This document shows, in pieces, positions 54,599 to 64,000 of a stretch of DNA of 64,000 nt (its first letter is position 1; each line of letters starts with the position of its first letter). The notes under the pieces were generated by a model. It was given only the letters and a program-made list of their open reading frames with translations, was not told the origin of the DNA and did no database searches. The stretch lies in assembly GCF_024267655.1 (NCBI RefSeq), contig NZ_CP100595.1, positions 620,001 to 684,000 on the forward strand. The letters run 5' to 3'. This DNA is from Arcobacter roscoffensis (GTDB lineage Bacteria; Campylobacterota; Campylobacteria; Campylobacterales; Arcobacteraceae). Both the position numbers and the translations under genes were made by a program.

Positions 54599-55798
54599 TT
54601 AGTTACCAGTAGTTGTAACTACTTTATAAGTATCATTTGCAATTACATACTCTTCATTTGTAGGAATTACAAAGATTCTTCCTGATGAAGCTGGAGTTGC
54701 GATATCTCTTGCTTCTTTAGATCTTTTGTTGTTTTTAACTGGATCAATAACTACACCCATGAAGTCTAAACCAGCACAAACTTTTTCTCTAATAAGAGCA
54801 GCATTTTCACCAATACCACCTGTGAAACAAATAGCATCAACACCGTCTAATGCAGCAGCATATGCACCTACATAATGTTTAATTTTGTAAGCAATCATAT
54901 CAATTGCTAATCTACATCTATCATCACCAGCAGCAGCACCATCTAATACTTCTCTTAAGTCAGAAGATTTACCAGAAATACCAACAATACCAGATTTTTT
55001 ATTCATAACATTTAATGCTTCATCAATTGTTAATCCTTCTTGACTCATCATGTACTGTAATGCACCAGCACCAACATCACCAGCTCTAGTTCCCATCATT
55101 AAACCTTGAACAGGAGTAAGACCCATTGAAGTATCAATTGATTTACCATCTAATACAGCAGAAACAGATGAACCATTTCCTAAGTGACATACAATAATTC
55201 TAGTGTTATGTTTTTTATCTAACATTTGTCTTGCTTCGTTTGATACGAAGAAGTGAGAAGTTCCGTGGAAACCATATTTTCTAATAGCATGTTTAGTATA
55301 TTGCTCATAAGGTAATGCATACATATAAGCATAATCAGGCATAGTTTGGTGGAATGCAGTATCAAATACAGCAACATTTGGTTTACCTGGCATTAATTCT
55401 TGACAAATTTCCATACCCATGATATTTGCAGGGTTATGTAATGGAGCTAATGGAATTAATCTTCTCATAGTTTCAATTACTTTTTCTGTAACTAAAACTG
55501 AACCAGAAAACTCTTCTCCACCGTGAACTGCTCTATGTCCGATTGCTTCAATATCATTAATTGAATCAATAACTTTACCTTCACCATTTGTTAAAGTACT
55601 TAATACAGACTCAATAGCTTCTTTATGAGTTGGCATATCAATTTTCATTTCTAATTCTTTTTCACCAAATTCATGCTTTAAAACACCGTCAATACCAATT
55701 CTTTCACATAAACCTTGTGCGAATACTTTTTTATTTACTGGATTCATTAATTGGTACTTAAGAGATGAACTTCCTGCGTTTAAGATAAATACTAACAT
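54599..55798 (-). CDS. ackA: Acetate kinase
   Basis: AckA converts acetyl phosphate and ADP to acetate and ATP, reversibly. The 399 residues begin MLVFILNAGSSSLKYQL and contain GHRAVHGGE, FDTAFH, KYGFHGTSH, CHLGNGSSVSA and FTGGIGENAA, all conserved family motifs. It lies 38 bases after pta in the same direction, forming the usual acetate node. Two acetate symporters lie at the end of the window. Confidence 0.98.
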   Translation of the reverse strand: MLVFILNAGSSSLKYQLMNPVNKKVFAQGLCERIGIDGVLKHEFGEKELEMKIDMPTHKEAIESVLSTLTNGEGKVIDSINDIEAIGHRAVHGGEEFSGSVLVTEKVIETMRRLIPLAPLHNPANIMGMEICQELMPGKPNVAVFDTAFHQTMPDYAYMYALPYEQYTKHAIRKYGFHGTSHFFVSNEARQMLDKKHNTRIIVCHLGNGSSVSAVLDGKSIDTSMGLTPVQGLMMGTRAGDVGAGALQYMMSQEGLTIDEALNVMNKKSGIVGISGKSSDLREVLDGAAAGDDRCRLAIDMIAYKIKHYVGAYAAALDGVDAICFTGGIGENAALIREKVCAGLDFMGVVIDPVKNNKRSKEARDIATPASSGRIFVIPTNEEYVIANDTYKVVTTTGN

Positions 55799-55836
55799 AT
55801 TTTGCTTCCTTTTATTTTAGTTAATTTATAGTTTTA

Positions 55837-56832
55837 TTATTTGATTTGTGTTGCTGTAATAGCCACTAAGTTTGCGATATCATCAACAGAACAACCTCTT
55901 GAAAGGTCATTTACTGGTTTTGCTAAACCTTGAACAACTGGGCCGTGTGCTGCAGCTCCAGCGAATCTTTGAACTAATTTATATCCAATATTACCTGATT
56001 GTAAATCTGGGAATACAAGAACATTTGCTTTACCAGCTACTTCTGAATCAGGTGCTTTTTTAGCTCCAACAGCTTCAACGATAGCAGCATCAGCTTGCAT
56101 CTCACCATCAAATGAGAAATCAACATTTCTTTCTTGTAAAATATCAACAGCATATTGAACTTTATCAACTAATGGGTGGTTTGCACTTCCTTTTGTTGAG
56201 AAAGATAACATAGCAACTCTTGGATCTAATCCTACAACAGAGCTAGCAGTAGCAGCAGTGGCACAAGCAATATCAGCTAATTGTTCTGCATTTGGTTCAG
56301 GAATTACAGCACAGTCTGCAAATAATATTAAACCATTATCACCAAACTTACCATCAGCTGTTTCCATAATAAATGCAGATGATACAGTGTTAATACCAGG
56401 TGCAGTTTTAATAACTTGAATTGCAGCTTTTAAAACATCAGCAGTTGGTGAATTTGAACCGGCAACTAAACCGTCAGCATCTCCAAGTCTAACCATCATA
56501 CAACCAAAAAATCTTGGCTCGTTTAACATGATTTCAGTAGCTTCTTCTCTTGTTAAACCTTTTTTCTTTCTAAGCTCAACTAACTCATCAATATATCTAT
56601 CAATGTTTTCAAACTTTTTAGGGTCAACAATTGTTGCTCCTTCAATGTTCGCATCACATGATGAAGCATCAGATTTGATTGTTTCTTCATTACCAATTAA
56701 TACAACATTTGCAGTTTTCTCTTCAAGAACCTTTTGAGTAGCTTTTAATACTCTTTCATCTTCTGTCTCTGGAAGAACAATAGTTCTTAACTGTAACTTT
56801 GCTTTTTCTTTAATGCTTTTAATTAAACCCAT
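55837..56832 (-). CDS. pta: Phosphate acetyltransferase
   Basis: Pta interconverts acetyl-CoA and acetyl phosphate. The 331 residues are the short form lacking the N-terminal regulatory domains. Family motifs are IVLPETEDERVLKA, DGLVAGSNSPTADVLKA, SAFIMET and VFPDLQSGNIGYKL. It is the first gene of the pta-ackA pair with RBS AAAGGATAAC upstream. Confidence 0.97.
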   Translation of the reverse strand: MGLIKSIKEKAKLQLRTIVLPETEDERVLKATQKVLEEKTANVVLIGNEETIKSDASSCDANIEGATIVDPKKFENIDRYIDELVELRKKKGLTREEATEIMLNEPRFFGCMMVRLGDADGLVAGSNSPTADVLKAAIQVIKTAPGINTVSSAFIMETADGKFGDNGLILFADCAVIPEPNAEQLADIACATAATASSVVGLDPRVAMLSFSTKGSANHPLVDKVQYAVDILQERNVDFSFDGEMQADAAIVEAVGAKKAPDSEVAGKANVLVFPDLQSGNIGYKLVQRFAGAAAHGPVVQGLAKPVNDLSRGCSVDDIANLVAITATQIK

Positions 56833-57149
56833 TTAAGTTATCCTTTCTACTTTAAAACTTATGAAAGATTATAATTTATAACCGTAGCAAAAAAATAGCA
56901 TTGGTTTATAATCTTGATCGTTTATATTGTATATTATATTTTTCAAAAAGTACATAAAATATACATAATATTTATAAAAAAATGAAAATGTGCAAAATTG
57001 TAATAAAATCTGCTCTAAATGGGCTTGGAGTGTTATATTTTACATGTTTGCTGTACTATAATTGTACATGATGAATAAAAATTAAGCTTTATTCATAAGC
57101 AACAAAAGTAATTGTATACTTTTGTTAAATGCTTACACTTTTTAAGTAG
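56833..57149. other. Intergenic region with two hairpins, upstream of pta
   Basis: This 317-base gap between two minus-strand units has no gene. The left half is the AT-rich pta promoter region. TGTAC-N7-GTACA surrounds a TATAAT at 57057-57062. Hairpins at 57071-57096 (9-bp stem) and 57101-57126 (AACAAAAGTA and complement, 10-bp stem) lie downstream of the exonuclease gene and may terminate it. Confidence 0.5.
57101..57126 (-). terminator. Hairpin after the exonuclease gene
   Basis: AACAAAAGTA pairs perfectly with TACTTTTGTT around ATTGTA. It lies 24 bases past the exonuclease stop on the minus strand and is backed by a second hairpin at 57071-57096. The T-run is weak. Confidence 0.5.
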
Positions 57150-57770
57150 TTATCTTATTTTTAACTTTGGGATATTTTTAAGTTTCAAGAAAATTAATGA
57201 AGTCATTAATGCATCATTATAAGCATCATGTTTTCCCATAAAAGGAATATCAAGTTCATTCATAATAGTGTCAAATCTCAAATCAATATTTCCTTGTGGA
57301 ATAGTCTCAATTTTATAATCATGATAAATTCCTGAAACTTCTATTCTTCTATTTGGTAAAGAAATACCAAGTCTTGGTTTTACATATTTATCAATCATTG
57401 CAATATCAAACTCTAAAAAATATCCAACTAGTGTTCTATTTCCAATGAAGTCTAAAAATTCATAAATTACATCTTCTATGTCTAAAGCATTTTCTAAATC
57501 GATCTCTCTTATATGATGTACTTTTATTGCTTCTTCTTGTAGTTTTGTTTTTGCTTTTACAAATCTTACAAATTTTTTACTTGAAATTATAGTGTTGTTT
57601 TTTATAATCACTGCACCTATTGAAATAATTTCATCTTTTTTAGGATCTAATCCTGTTGTTTCACAGTCAAAGCAAACATATTCATCTTCATGTGCTTTAT
57701 CAAATAAGTATTGATACTTCTCATTTTTTAAATTCTTTTTATTAAAATAGTTTTTTATACTTCTAAACAT
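57150..57770 (-). CDS. DnaQ-like 3'-5' exonuclease
   Basis: The 206-residue protein has a DEDDh exonuclease domain: FDCETTGLDPKKDEI (Asp, Glu), GYFLEFDIAMID (Asp) and GKHDAYNDALMT (His, Asp). Such proteins proofread or trim nucleic acid ends. It starts eight bases inside the end of the upstream gene, so it is coupled to the cNMP/CBS/DUF294 protein, a pairing that recurs in proteobacteria. It is shorter than a replicative polymerase epsilon subunit. Confidence 0.9.
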   Translation of the reverse strand: MFRSIKNYFNKKNLKNEKYQYLFDKAHEDEYVCFDCETTGLDPKKDEIISIGAVIIKNNTIISSKKFVRFVKAKTKLQEEAIKVHHIREIDLENALDIEDVIYEFLDFIGNRTLVGYFLEFDIAMIDKYVKPRLGISLPNRRIEVSGIYHDYKIETIPQGNIDLRFDTIMNELDIPFMGKHDAYNDALMTSLIFLKLKNIPKLKIR

Positions 57771-59604
57771 AATTCAGCCGAAAGTGATATTCTAATTTCT
57801 TCTTTAATTTATTTACAATTTTAAAAGAGTCTTTTAATAGATCTTTTTGCATTGTATTTAAATCATCAGGATTAATATAGTTATCAATATTTTCTTTTTT
57901 ATCAATTTTTTCTAAATTTGATTTTAGTTTTAAATTTGATAAAAAGTTAAATGCCATTATGACTTCTTGAGCAAATTCATCATCAAATACACCTAATTCT
58001 TTTAAAGATTTAACTCTTTTTATTGTATTTGTATTAAATAGTTTTTTTTCTAAACTTAATGCTCTAACACTTTGAACTAAAATAAATATTCCACCTTTTT
58101 TTATATCAAGCTCATTTTTATGCTCTTTATCTGCACTATCAAATACAAAACCATCAAAGAAACCTAAAGGCACATCAAAGTTCATGATTACTTTTGCAAA
58201 TTGAGAGTTAAAAGTCTGTGTATTTCCTACTACTTTGAATAAATACTCTTTTAAATCAAGAATTATTTGTTTTTCTCCTGCTGCACAAAGTGAATCATAG
58301 AAAATTGCTGTATTCATCATATTCTCTGGATTTGGTTCATTTACCCAAGAGTATATTAAATCTTTGAAATCTTTTTTTGTTCTAGTCCAATATGGGTTTG
58401 AAACCATAATATTACCTTCACACCTTGGAAAACCAAAGTCAACTAAGGTTTCTGTAAATTTATGAGTAAACTTCTTTAACTCTTCATCACTTATTTGGCA
58501 ATCATCACTTAAAATTAAAGCATTATCTTGATCAGTTTTTAATATCTGCTCAGCTCTTCCTTCACTTCCCATAACAACTAAACAAGATTTTCCTTTTAAT
58601 TCTTCTGGAGCTAAGAAACTAAATAGTTTTGTAAGTAGTTTTCTATTTAATTGATTTATTAGTTTTGAAATAAATTCAATTTTAACACCCTTAGCGTTTA
58701 GTGACTTAACAATTTTCATAAATGAAAGAGAAGCCTCTTTTAGATCTTCAATAGTTTCTGCTTTTATTATTGTATTGGAAACAGAAAATGTATTTGTAGC
58801 AAAAAAAGATGATAAAGAGATTTGGTCTATTATTCCAACAATTTCTTCTTTGCTATTTTTTACAACAACTCTTTTTAGTCCATGTTTTGCCATAATAAGT
58901 TGTGCATTAAATAAAAAGTCATCTTCATAAACATAAACAAGACCTTTTGATGCTATTTTGATGATTTTATCATCAAAGTCCATTCTATTTAGAATCACTT
59001 TTTGTCTAAAGTCTGAGTCAGTTACTATATATAATTCTTCATTTTCATCTTTTAGAAGAAGTGTTGGTACTTTTTCTTCTTTGATAATTGTCGCTGCTTC
59101 AAAAATAGTTTTACTAGTATCTGTTATTACTGCTCTATGAACATTTGCATCTTTTACTTTTGCAATCATGATATTTGCAATCTCTTTATTTTTTTCTTGA
59201 TCAACATGGTTATTTAGTTTTTGTGAGATTGATTGAAAAAAGTAACTCTCTAAGTTTTGATTCTCATGCAAAGTTTTGATAAATATTTCTCTTGGTAAAG
59301 AGTAACAAATAGTTTCTTGTGCTGTAACAAATGTATGTTTTGAATAGTTTTCTATTAATGAAATAGCATCAAATAGTTCATTTTTTGAAAAAATTGATAA
59401 TACTTCATCTTCTTGTTTTTCTTGAACTATACCTTTTAATACAAAATATAAAAACTTTGGCTCAGACCCTTGTTTTTGTATAATTTCATTTTTTTTGAAA
59501 TATACAATATCTATATGTTCTGAAAAATCATCTAATTGAGCTTTTGTTAAGTGCTCAAAAGGATGAATTGAACTTAAAAATGCTTTTTGTTCTAATATAC
59601 TCAT
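57763..59604 (-). CDS. cNMP-binding/CBS/DUF294 putative nucleotidyltransferase
   Basis: The 613 residues show a cyclic-nucleotide-binding-like domain (about 15-130), a CBS pair (about 150-270; ATIIKEEKVPTLLLKDENEE), a DUF294 nucleotidyltransferase domain (VVMGSEGRAEQILKTDQDN with G-S and D-x-D, about 345-370) and its C-terminal substrate-binding domain (about 480-600). This is the bacterial DUF294 architecture, thought to be a signal-controlled nucleotidyltransferase of unknown target. It is co-transcribed with the exonuclease. Confidence 0.9.
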   Translation of the reverse strand: MSILEQKAFLSSIHPFEHLTKAQLDDFSEHIDIVYFKKNEIIQKQGSEPKFLYFVLKGIVQEKQEDEVLSIFSKNELFDAISLIENYSKHTFVTAQETICYSLPREIFIKTLHENQNLESYFFQSISQKLNNHVDQEKNKEIANIMIAKVKDANVHRAVITDTSKTIFEAATIIKEEKVPTLLLKDENEELYIVTDSDFRQKVILNRMDFDDKIIKIASKGLVYVYEDDFLFNAQLIMAKHGLKRVVVKNSKEEIVGIIDQISLSSFFATNTFSVSNTIIKAETIEDLKEASLSFMKIVKSLNAKGVKIEFISKLINQLNRKLLTKLFSFLAPEELKGKSCLVVMGSEGRAEQILKTDQDNALILSDDCQISDEELKKFTHKFTETLVDFGFPRCEGNIMVSNPYWTRTKKDFKDLIYSWVNEPNPENMMNTAIFYDSLCAAGEKQIILDLKEYLFKVVGNTQTFNSQFAKVIMNFDVPLGFFDGFVFDSADKEHKNELDIKKGGIFILVQSVRALSLEKKLFNTNTIKRVKSLKELGVFDDEFAQEVIMAFNFLSNLKLKSNLEKIDKKENIDNYINPDDLNTMQKDLLKDSFKIVNKLKKKLEYHFRLNYV

Positions 59605-59747
59605 TTATGCTTCCTACTTTCTCTTTATTTATTTTAGCTAATAAAAAATAAAATAATAATTACTAGAATTAAATAGTGTAAAATATGATATAAGTAAAGT
59701 TAATAGTAATAATATAAGTTAGATTTTAAAAATTTGTAGTTAATAAT

Positions 59748-59779
59748 AAATATCAAAGAAGATTACTTCTTTGATATTT
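59748..59779 (-). terminator. Hairpin after the first ActP gene
   Basis: AAATATCAAAGAAG and its complement form a 14-bp stem with a four-base loop directly downstream of the symporter stop, with an A/T-rich tail on the minus strand. Confidence 0.65.
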
Positions 59780-59787
59780 TAAAAGGC

Positions 59788-61437
59788 TTAGTGATCAACA
59801 GCTCCTGCTGCACCAATACCTGTATTTGCTCTAATATTTTGAGCTTTGAATAATTCTTTTTCTGCTTTTCCTTTCTCAGAACTATCAGTCTTAGAGAAGA
59901 ACCAGATAGAAACAAATGCAATTGTTACAGAGAATAGCGCAGGGTGTTTATAAGGGAATAAAGCTTCTTCATTTCCTAAAATTTGTACCCATACAATTGG
60001 TCCAACAATTACAAGTGTAACAGCTGAGATAAGACCACATAGTCCACCTAAGAATGCACCTCTTGTTGTTAACTGAGACCAGTAAATTGATAGGAATAAA
60101 ATAGGGAAGTTAGCTGATGCTGCAATACCAAATGCAAGACCAACCATATAAGCAATATTTTGTTGCTCAAATGCAATACCTAAAGTAACACCAACAATAC
60201 CTACAGCAACAACAGTAATTCTAGAGATTTTTACAACTTGTTCATCTGTTGAATTAGTATTAATTACATTTGCATAAAGGTCATGTGAAATTGCCCCTGC
60301 TGCTGAAAGTGTTAGTCCTGAAACAACAGCTAAAATTGTAGCAAATGCAACAGCTGAAATAAATCCTAAGAATGCATTTCCACCTAACATATGTGATAAG
60401 TGAATTGAAGCCATATTGTTTCCACCAAATAGTTGACCTTCAACAAAGTATGATGACCCAGCATCAGAATTTAAGAATGCAATTGCACCAAAACCAACGA
60501 TTGTAATAATGATCCAGAAGTAACCAATAAACCCAGTTGCATAAACAACAGATTTTCTAGCTTCTTTAGCATTACCAACAGTAAAGAATCTCATAAGTAC
60601 GTGAGGAAGACCAGCAGTTCCTAGCATTAAAGCCATACCTAAAGAAATAGCTGAAATTGGATCTGAAATAAATCCACCAGGAGCTAAGATAGACTCACCA
60701 GCACTATGGTTTTCAACAGCTGATACAGCTAAAGATTCAAAACTAAAGTCAAAGTGATATAAAACCATAATTGCCATGAACGAAACACCAGTTAAAAGTA
60801 AACATGCCTTAATAATCTGAACCCATGTAGTTGCAAGCATACCACCAAATGTTACATAGATAATCATCATAATACCTACAAGGATAACTGCATATTCATA
60901 CTCTAATCCAAATAATACTTGAATTAATTTACCAGCACCAACCATTTGTGCAATAAGATATAAAACAACAACAGAAATAGTACCAAATGCTGCTAATGTT
61001 CTAATTTGTTTTTGACCTAATCTATATGCAGCAATATCAGTAAATGTAAACTTACCTAAGTTTCTTAACTTCTCCGCCATAAAGAAAAGAATAATTGGCC
61101 ATCCAACTAAGAATGATACAGCATAGATAACTCCATCATAACCTTTCATATAAATAAGACCAGATACACCTAAGAATGCAGCTGCTGACATATAGTCACC
61201 TGCAATTGCTAAACCATTTTGAAAACCTGTAATTCCTCCACCAGCTGTATAAAAGTCACTTGCTGATTTTGTTTTTTGTGCAGCCCAATATGTTAAACCT
61301 AATGTTCCTAAGATAAATATAAAGAACATGATAATAGCAGGTATATTTAAATCTCTTTTTGTAGCTTCAAAAGATGCGTCACCTGCTGCAAATGCTGTTA
61401 AAGCAATAACTGAAATAAGTGCTAAAATTCTAAACAT
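59788..61437 (-). CDS. actP: Cation/acetate symporter ActP (copy 1)
   Basis: The 549-residue sodium:solute symporter has about 13 membrane helices after a cleavable-looking N-terminus (ALTAFAAGD). Motifs include [26 protein letters not shown] (read in parts), [31 protein letters not shown] and [19 protein letters not shown], all typical of acetate permeases. Its start overlaps the stop of a DUF485 gene by one base, the usual yjcH-actP arrangement. It is strongly similar to the copy at 62104. Confidence 0.93.
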   Translation of the reverse strand: MFRILALISVIALTAFAAGDASFEATKRDLNIPAIIMFFIFILGTLGLTYWAAQKTKSASDFYTAGGGITGFQNGLAIAGDYMSAAAFLGVSGLIYMKGYDGVIYAVSFLVGWPIILFFMAEKLRNLGKFTFTDIAAYRLGQKQIRTLAAFGTISVVVLYLIAQMVGAGKLIQVLFGLEYEYAVILVGIMMIIYVTFGGMLATTWVQIIKACLLLTGVSFMAIMVLYHFDFSFESLAVSAVENHSAGESILAPGGFISDPISAISLGMALMLGTAGLPHVLMRFFTVGNAKEARKSVVYATGFIGYFWIIITIVGFGAIAFLNSDAGSSYFVEGQLFGGNNMASIHLSHMLGGNAFLGFISAVAFATILAVVSGLTLSAAGAISHDLYANVINTNSTDEQVVKISRITVVAVGIVGVTLGIAFEQQNIAYMVGLAFGIAASANFPILFLSIYWSQLTTRGAFLGGLCGLISAVTLVIVGPIVWVQILGNEEALFPYKHPALFSVTIAFVSIWFFSKTDSSEKGKAEKELFKAQNIRANTGIGAAGAVDH

Positions 61438-61751
61438 TACACTAAATCCTTTACGTCGTTTTTAATTTCATTTGTTAGATCTTCAAACTCCCCATTTGCT
61501 CTTCTAACATAAATCACAGTTGTGATAAAACTGATAATTAAAATAGCTAATGCAATAGGAAATGCAACAGTTGTTAAACCATCACCTATTTTAGTTGCTA
61601 AAATCTCTTTGTTAAATGCAATTGTTAAGATAAATGCATAAAACATCACTAATACAAATATCCCTAATTTGATACCAAAACTATTTCTTTTAGAAACTAG
61701 TTCATGATATTTAGGGTTATTGTCAATCCTCTCTACTAATTTTTCGTTCAT
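61437..61751 (-). CDS. DUF485 small membrane protein, ActP partner (copy 1)
   Basis: The 104 residues have two membrane helices (about 27-45 and 60-82) with the [16 protein letters not shown] segment characteristic of DUF485 (YjcH). The family is almost always encoded directly upstream of actP and is thought to assist it. AAGGAAGC upstream gives a clear start. Confidence 0.92.
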   Translation of the reverse strand: MNEKLVERIDNNPKYHELVSKRNSFGIKLGIFVLVMFYAFILTIAFNKEILATKIGDGLTTVAFPIALAILIISFITTVIYVRRANGEFEDLTNEIKNDVKDLV

Positions 61752-62103
61752 TCTGCTTCCTTTTTCGTTATTGCATAAATAAAATTATGCATAAAACTAA
61801 TTCTTATTGTCTTTAAAGCTAATATTTTTTATAGCAATAAAATAGCAAATAAGAAAAAACAGTTTTATTATACATGTAAAAAATTATTTATAATTGAAAA
61901 AAATTGATAAAATATGTAAATAAAATGTAAAAAATGTAAAAAAGTAACAAAAAAAGCCATGTTTATATATGTAAATTAGTTATAATTTTTAAGAAAAGTT
62001 TTATAATTTCATAAAGTTGTATAAAAGTAGTAATTATAGTGTGAAAATTAGTAATACTTATAATAGTTTGTTACTAAAGAGAAAAATCTCTTTAGTAAAA
62101 GGT
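61752..62103. promoter_or_regulatory. Promoter region of the DUF485-actP copy 1 unit, with ATGTAAA repeats
   Basis: This 352-base gap has no gene. On the minus strand TTGCTATAAA (near 61828-61836) forms an extended -10 element upstream of the DUF485 gene. Five ATGTAAA copies lie at 61874, 61914, 61925, 61934 and 61979. A 12-bp hairpin at 62071-62098 ends the upstream symporter unit. Confidence 0.55.
62071..62098 (-). terminator. Hairpin after the second ActP gene
   Basis: TTACTAAAGAGA pairs perfectly with TCTCTTTAGTAA around AAAA, five bases after the symporter stop. The T-run is weak. Confidence 0.65.
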
Positions 62104-63753
62104 TTAGTGATCAACTGCTCCTGATGCACCTATACCTGTTTCAGCTCTAACACTTTGAGCCTCAAATGCTTTTTGTTCATCTTTTGCTCTTTGAGAGTTA
62201 TCAGTAATTGAGAAGAACCAAATACCAATAAATGCAGTAGCAACAGAGAATAAAGCAGGGTGTTTATAAGGGAAGATAGCTTCTTCATTTCCTAATACAG
62301 AAACCCATACAACTGGACCTAATATAACTAAAACAACTGCTGTAATTAATCCTAATAATCCACCAATTAATGCACCTCTAGTTGTTAATTTAGACCAGTA
62401 AATTGATAAGAATAGAATTGGGAAGTTAGCAGATGCAGCAATAGCAAATGCAAGACCAACCATAAATGCAATATTTTGGTGCTCAAAAGCAATACCTAAT
62501 AATACACCTACTACACCAATTACAATAACAGCAATTTTTGAGATTTTAATCTCTTGCTCTTCAGTAGCATTTGGGTTAATAACAGATGCATAAAGGTCAT
62601 GTGAAATAGCACTTGCACCTGCAAGTGTAAGACCTGCAACAACTGCTAAAATTGTAGCAAATGCAACAGCTGAAATAAATCCTAAGAAAATATTTCCACC
62701 AACAATATGTGATAAGTGAATTGCAGCCATATTATTTCCACCAAATAGTTGACCATCAACAAAGTAAGCTTGACCTTCTGGTGAGTTTAAGAATACAATT
62801 GCACCTAAACCAATAATTGCAATAACTAAGTAGAAGTAACCAATAAATCCAGTTGCGTAAACAACAGATTTTCTAGCTTCTTTAGCATTACCAACAGTAA
62901 AGAATCTCATAAGCACGTGAGGAAGACCTGCAGTTCCTAACATTAATGCTAATCCTAATGAAATGGCAGAAATAGGATCAGAAATAAATCCACCAGGTGC
63001 CATAATAGCTTGACCTAAATCGTGAGTTTCAACTGCTTTTGTTGCTAAGGCTTCAAAAGAAAATCCAAAGTGACTCATTACCATGTATCCCATGAAAGTA
63101 ACACCAGATAATAATAATACTGCTTTAATAATTTGTACCCATGTAGTAGCTAACATACCACCAAATGTTACGTAAATAATCATCATTACACCAACTAAGA
63201 TTACAGCATATTCATACTCTAAACCAAATAATACTTGAATCAGTTTACCTGAACCAACCATTTGTGCGATAAGGTATAAAGTAACAACTGCTAATGAACC
63301 TAATGATGCAAGAGTTCTAATCTCTTTTTGACCAAGTCTATACGCAGCAATATCAGCAAATGTAAATTTACCTAAATTTCTTAATTTTTCAGCCATTAAG
63401 AATAAAATAACTGGCCATCCAACTAAGAACCCAACAGCATAAACTAATCCATCATAACCTTTTAAGTATACTAAACCTGAAAGACCTAAGAAAGATGCAG
63501 CAGACATATAGTCACCTGCAATTGCCATACCATTTTGAAAACCTGAAATCCCTCCACCTGCTGTATAAAAGTCAGATGCAGATTTTGTTTTCTTAGCTGC
63601 CCAATATGTAATACCTAGTGTACCACCAACAAAAATAAAGAACATAATAATCGCAGGAATATTTAATTCTCTTTTTGTTGCTTCAAAATTCGCATCACCT
63701 GCAGCAAATAGTGCTACTGCTAAAACTGAAAGTAGTCCTAATATTCTAAACAT
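62104..63753 (-). CDS. actP: Cation/acetate symporter ActP (copy 2)
   Basis: This 549-residue symporter has the same length and motif set as the copy at 59788 ([49 protein letters not shown]) and the same C-terminal end TGIG-SGAVDH pattern. The two operons are a recent tandem duplication by overall similarity, with differences concentrated in loops such as residues 225-255 and near 320. Its start overlaps the partner DUF485 gene by one base. Confidence 0.93.
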   Translation of the reverse strand: MFRILGLLSVLAVALFAAGDANFEATKRELNIPAIIMFFIFVGGTLGITYWAAKKTKSASDFYTAGGGISGFQNGMAIAGDYMSAASFLGLSGLVYLKGYDGLVYAVGFLVGWPVILFLMAEKLRNLGKFTFADIAAYRLGQKEIRTLASLGSLAVVTLYLIAQMVGSGKLIQVLFGLEYEYAVILVGVMMIIYVTFGGMLATTWVQIIKAVLLLSGVTFMGYMVMSHFGFSFEALATKAVETHDLGQAIMAPGGFISDPISAISLGLALMLGTAGLPHVLMRFFTVGNAKEARKSVVYATGFIGYFYLVIAIIGLGAIVFLNSPEGQAYFVDGQLFGGNNMAAIHLSHIVGGNIFLGFISAVAFATILAVVAGLTLAGASAISHDLYASVINPNATEEQEIKISKIAVIVIGVVGVLLGIAFEHQNIAFMVGLAFAIAASANFPILFLSIYWSKLTTRGALIGGLLGLITAVVLVILGPVVWVSVLGNEEAIFPYKHPALFSVATAFIGIWFFSITDNSQRAKDEQKAFEAQSVRAETGIGASGAVDH

Positions 63754-64000
63754 TATAATAAATCCTTTACATCTGCTTTTACTTCATTTGTTAAGTCTTC
63801 AAATTCGCCATTTGCTCTTTTAACATAAATAAGTGTTGTTATGAATCCAATGATAATAATAGCTGCAGCTACTGGAAATGCAACTGTCATTACACCTTCA
63901 CCTGTTTTAATTCCTAAAACAGCTGGATCAAATGCAATTGTTAAGATAAATGCATAAAACATTACTAATACAAAGATTGATAGTTTTAGTGCAAAACCAT
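63753..64000 (-). CDS. DUF485 small membrane protein, ActP partner (copy 2, partial)
   Basis: The frame stays open to the window edge. Reading upstream of the first in-window Met gives [12 protein letters not shown], matching the [10 protein letters not shown] of copy 1, so the true start lies beyond base 64000. The visible 82 residues contain both membrane helices and the [17 protein letters not shown] tail. Confidence 0.9.
   Translation of the reverse strand, partial: GFALKLSIFVLVMFYAFILTIAFDPAVLGIKTGEGVMTVAFPVAAAIIIIGFITTLIYVKRANGEFEDLTNEVKADVKDLL

Noticed and set aside
1..64000. CRISPR arrays, rRNA and tRNA genes
   Set aside because: No regularly spaced repeat array, rRNA-like block or tRNA cloverleaf was recognised by eye; a covariance-model scan would be needed to exclude small RNAs.

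Overview
The window is AT-rich and carries a gene set typical of Campylobacterota, most likely an Arcobacter-type genome (inferred from gene content, not from a search). Pointers are the prmA-ftsH order, the futalosine-pathway deaminase beside aroQ, a MutS with an HNH tail (MutS7 type), paired ActP/DUF485 acetate transporters, and many PAS/HD-GYP/GGDEF signalling proteins.

Layout: 1-2115 holds the end of prmA and all of ftsH. 2219-11284 is a signalling block: a periplasmic PhnD-like binding protein, a histidine kinase, a receiver-PAS-PAS-HD-GYP protein, a receiver protein, a dCache histidine kinase (these five overlap), then a receiver-PAS-GGDEF protein. 11287-13089 is leuA behind a strong promoter and a 25-residue leader peptide with four consecutive Leu codons. 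13252-15979 encodes a DUF1538 membrane protein, a thioredoxin-like protein and a haem-binding protein.

15981-36389 is the most notable part. A mutS7-type gene is cut just before its C-terminal HNH domain by an island of about 17.4 kb; the HNH remnant lies at 36162-36389, followed by a terminator at the expected native 3' end. The island matches the published GInt design: a left-end operon of three tyrosine recombinases plus a small helical protein (18832-24797), a cargo, and a short AT-rich right end. Both ends carry an AAAAAGTACAATAA repeat, inverted between ends. The cargo is defensive: hsdM, hsdS, the Kiwa pair kwaA-kwaB, an unknown gene, and hsdR, followed by a gamma-glutamylcyclotransferase-like gene, an XRE regulator with an operator-like repeat, an unknown gene, an RNase H-fold protein, and an antisense-strand HNH gene that itself resembles a mutS7 tail.

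36414-54538 is mostly housekeeping: a haem-type DUF3365-GGDEF protein, hisA, a TIGR01777 oxidoreductase, hisH, comF, lepA, two OmpA/TSP3 paralogues, prs, two tandem mnmA paralogues, folK, an M24 peptidase, aroQ, an aminofutalosine deaminase-like gene, sppA and a second gamma-glutamylcyclotransferase-like gene. 54599-64000 is centred on acetate: ackA and pta, a DnaQ-like exonuclease with a cNMP/CBS/DUF294 protein, and two ActP symporters each with a DUF485 partner, the last cut by the window edge.

No rRNA, tRNA or CRISPR array was recognised.
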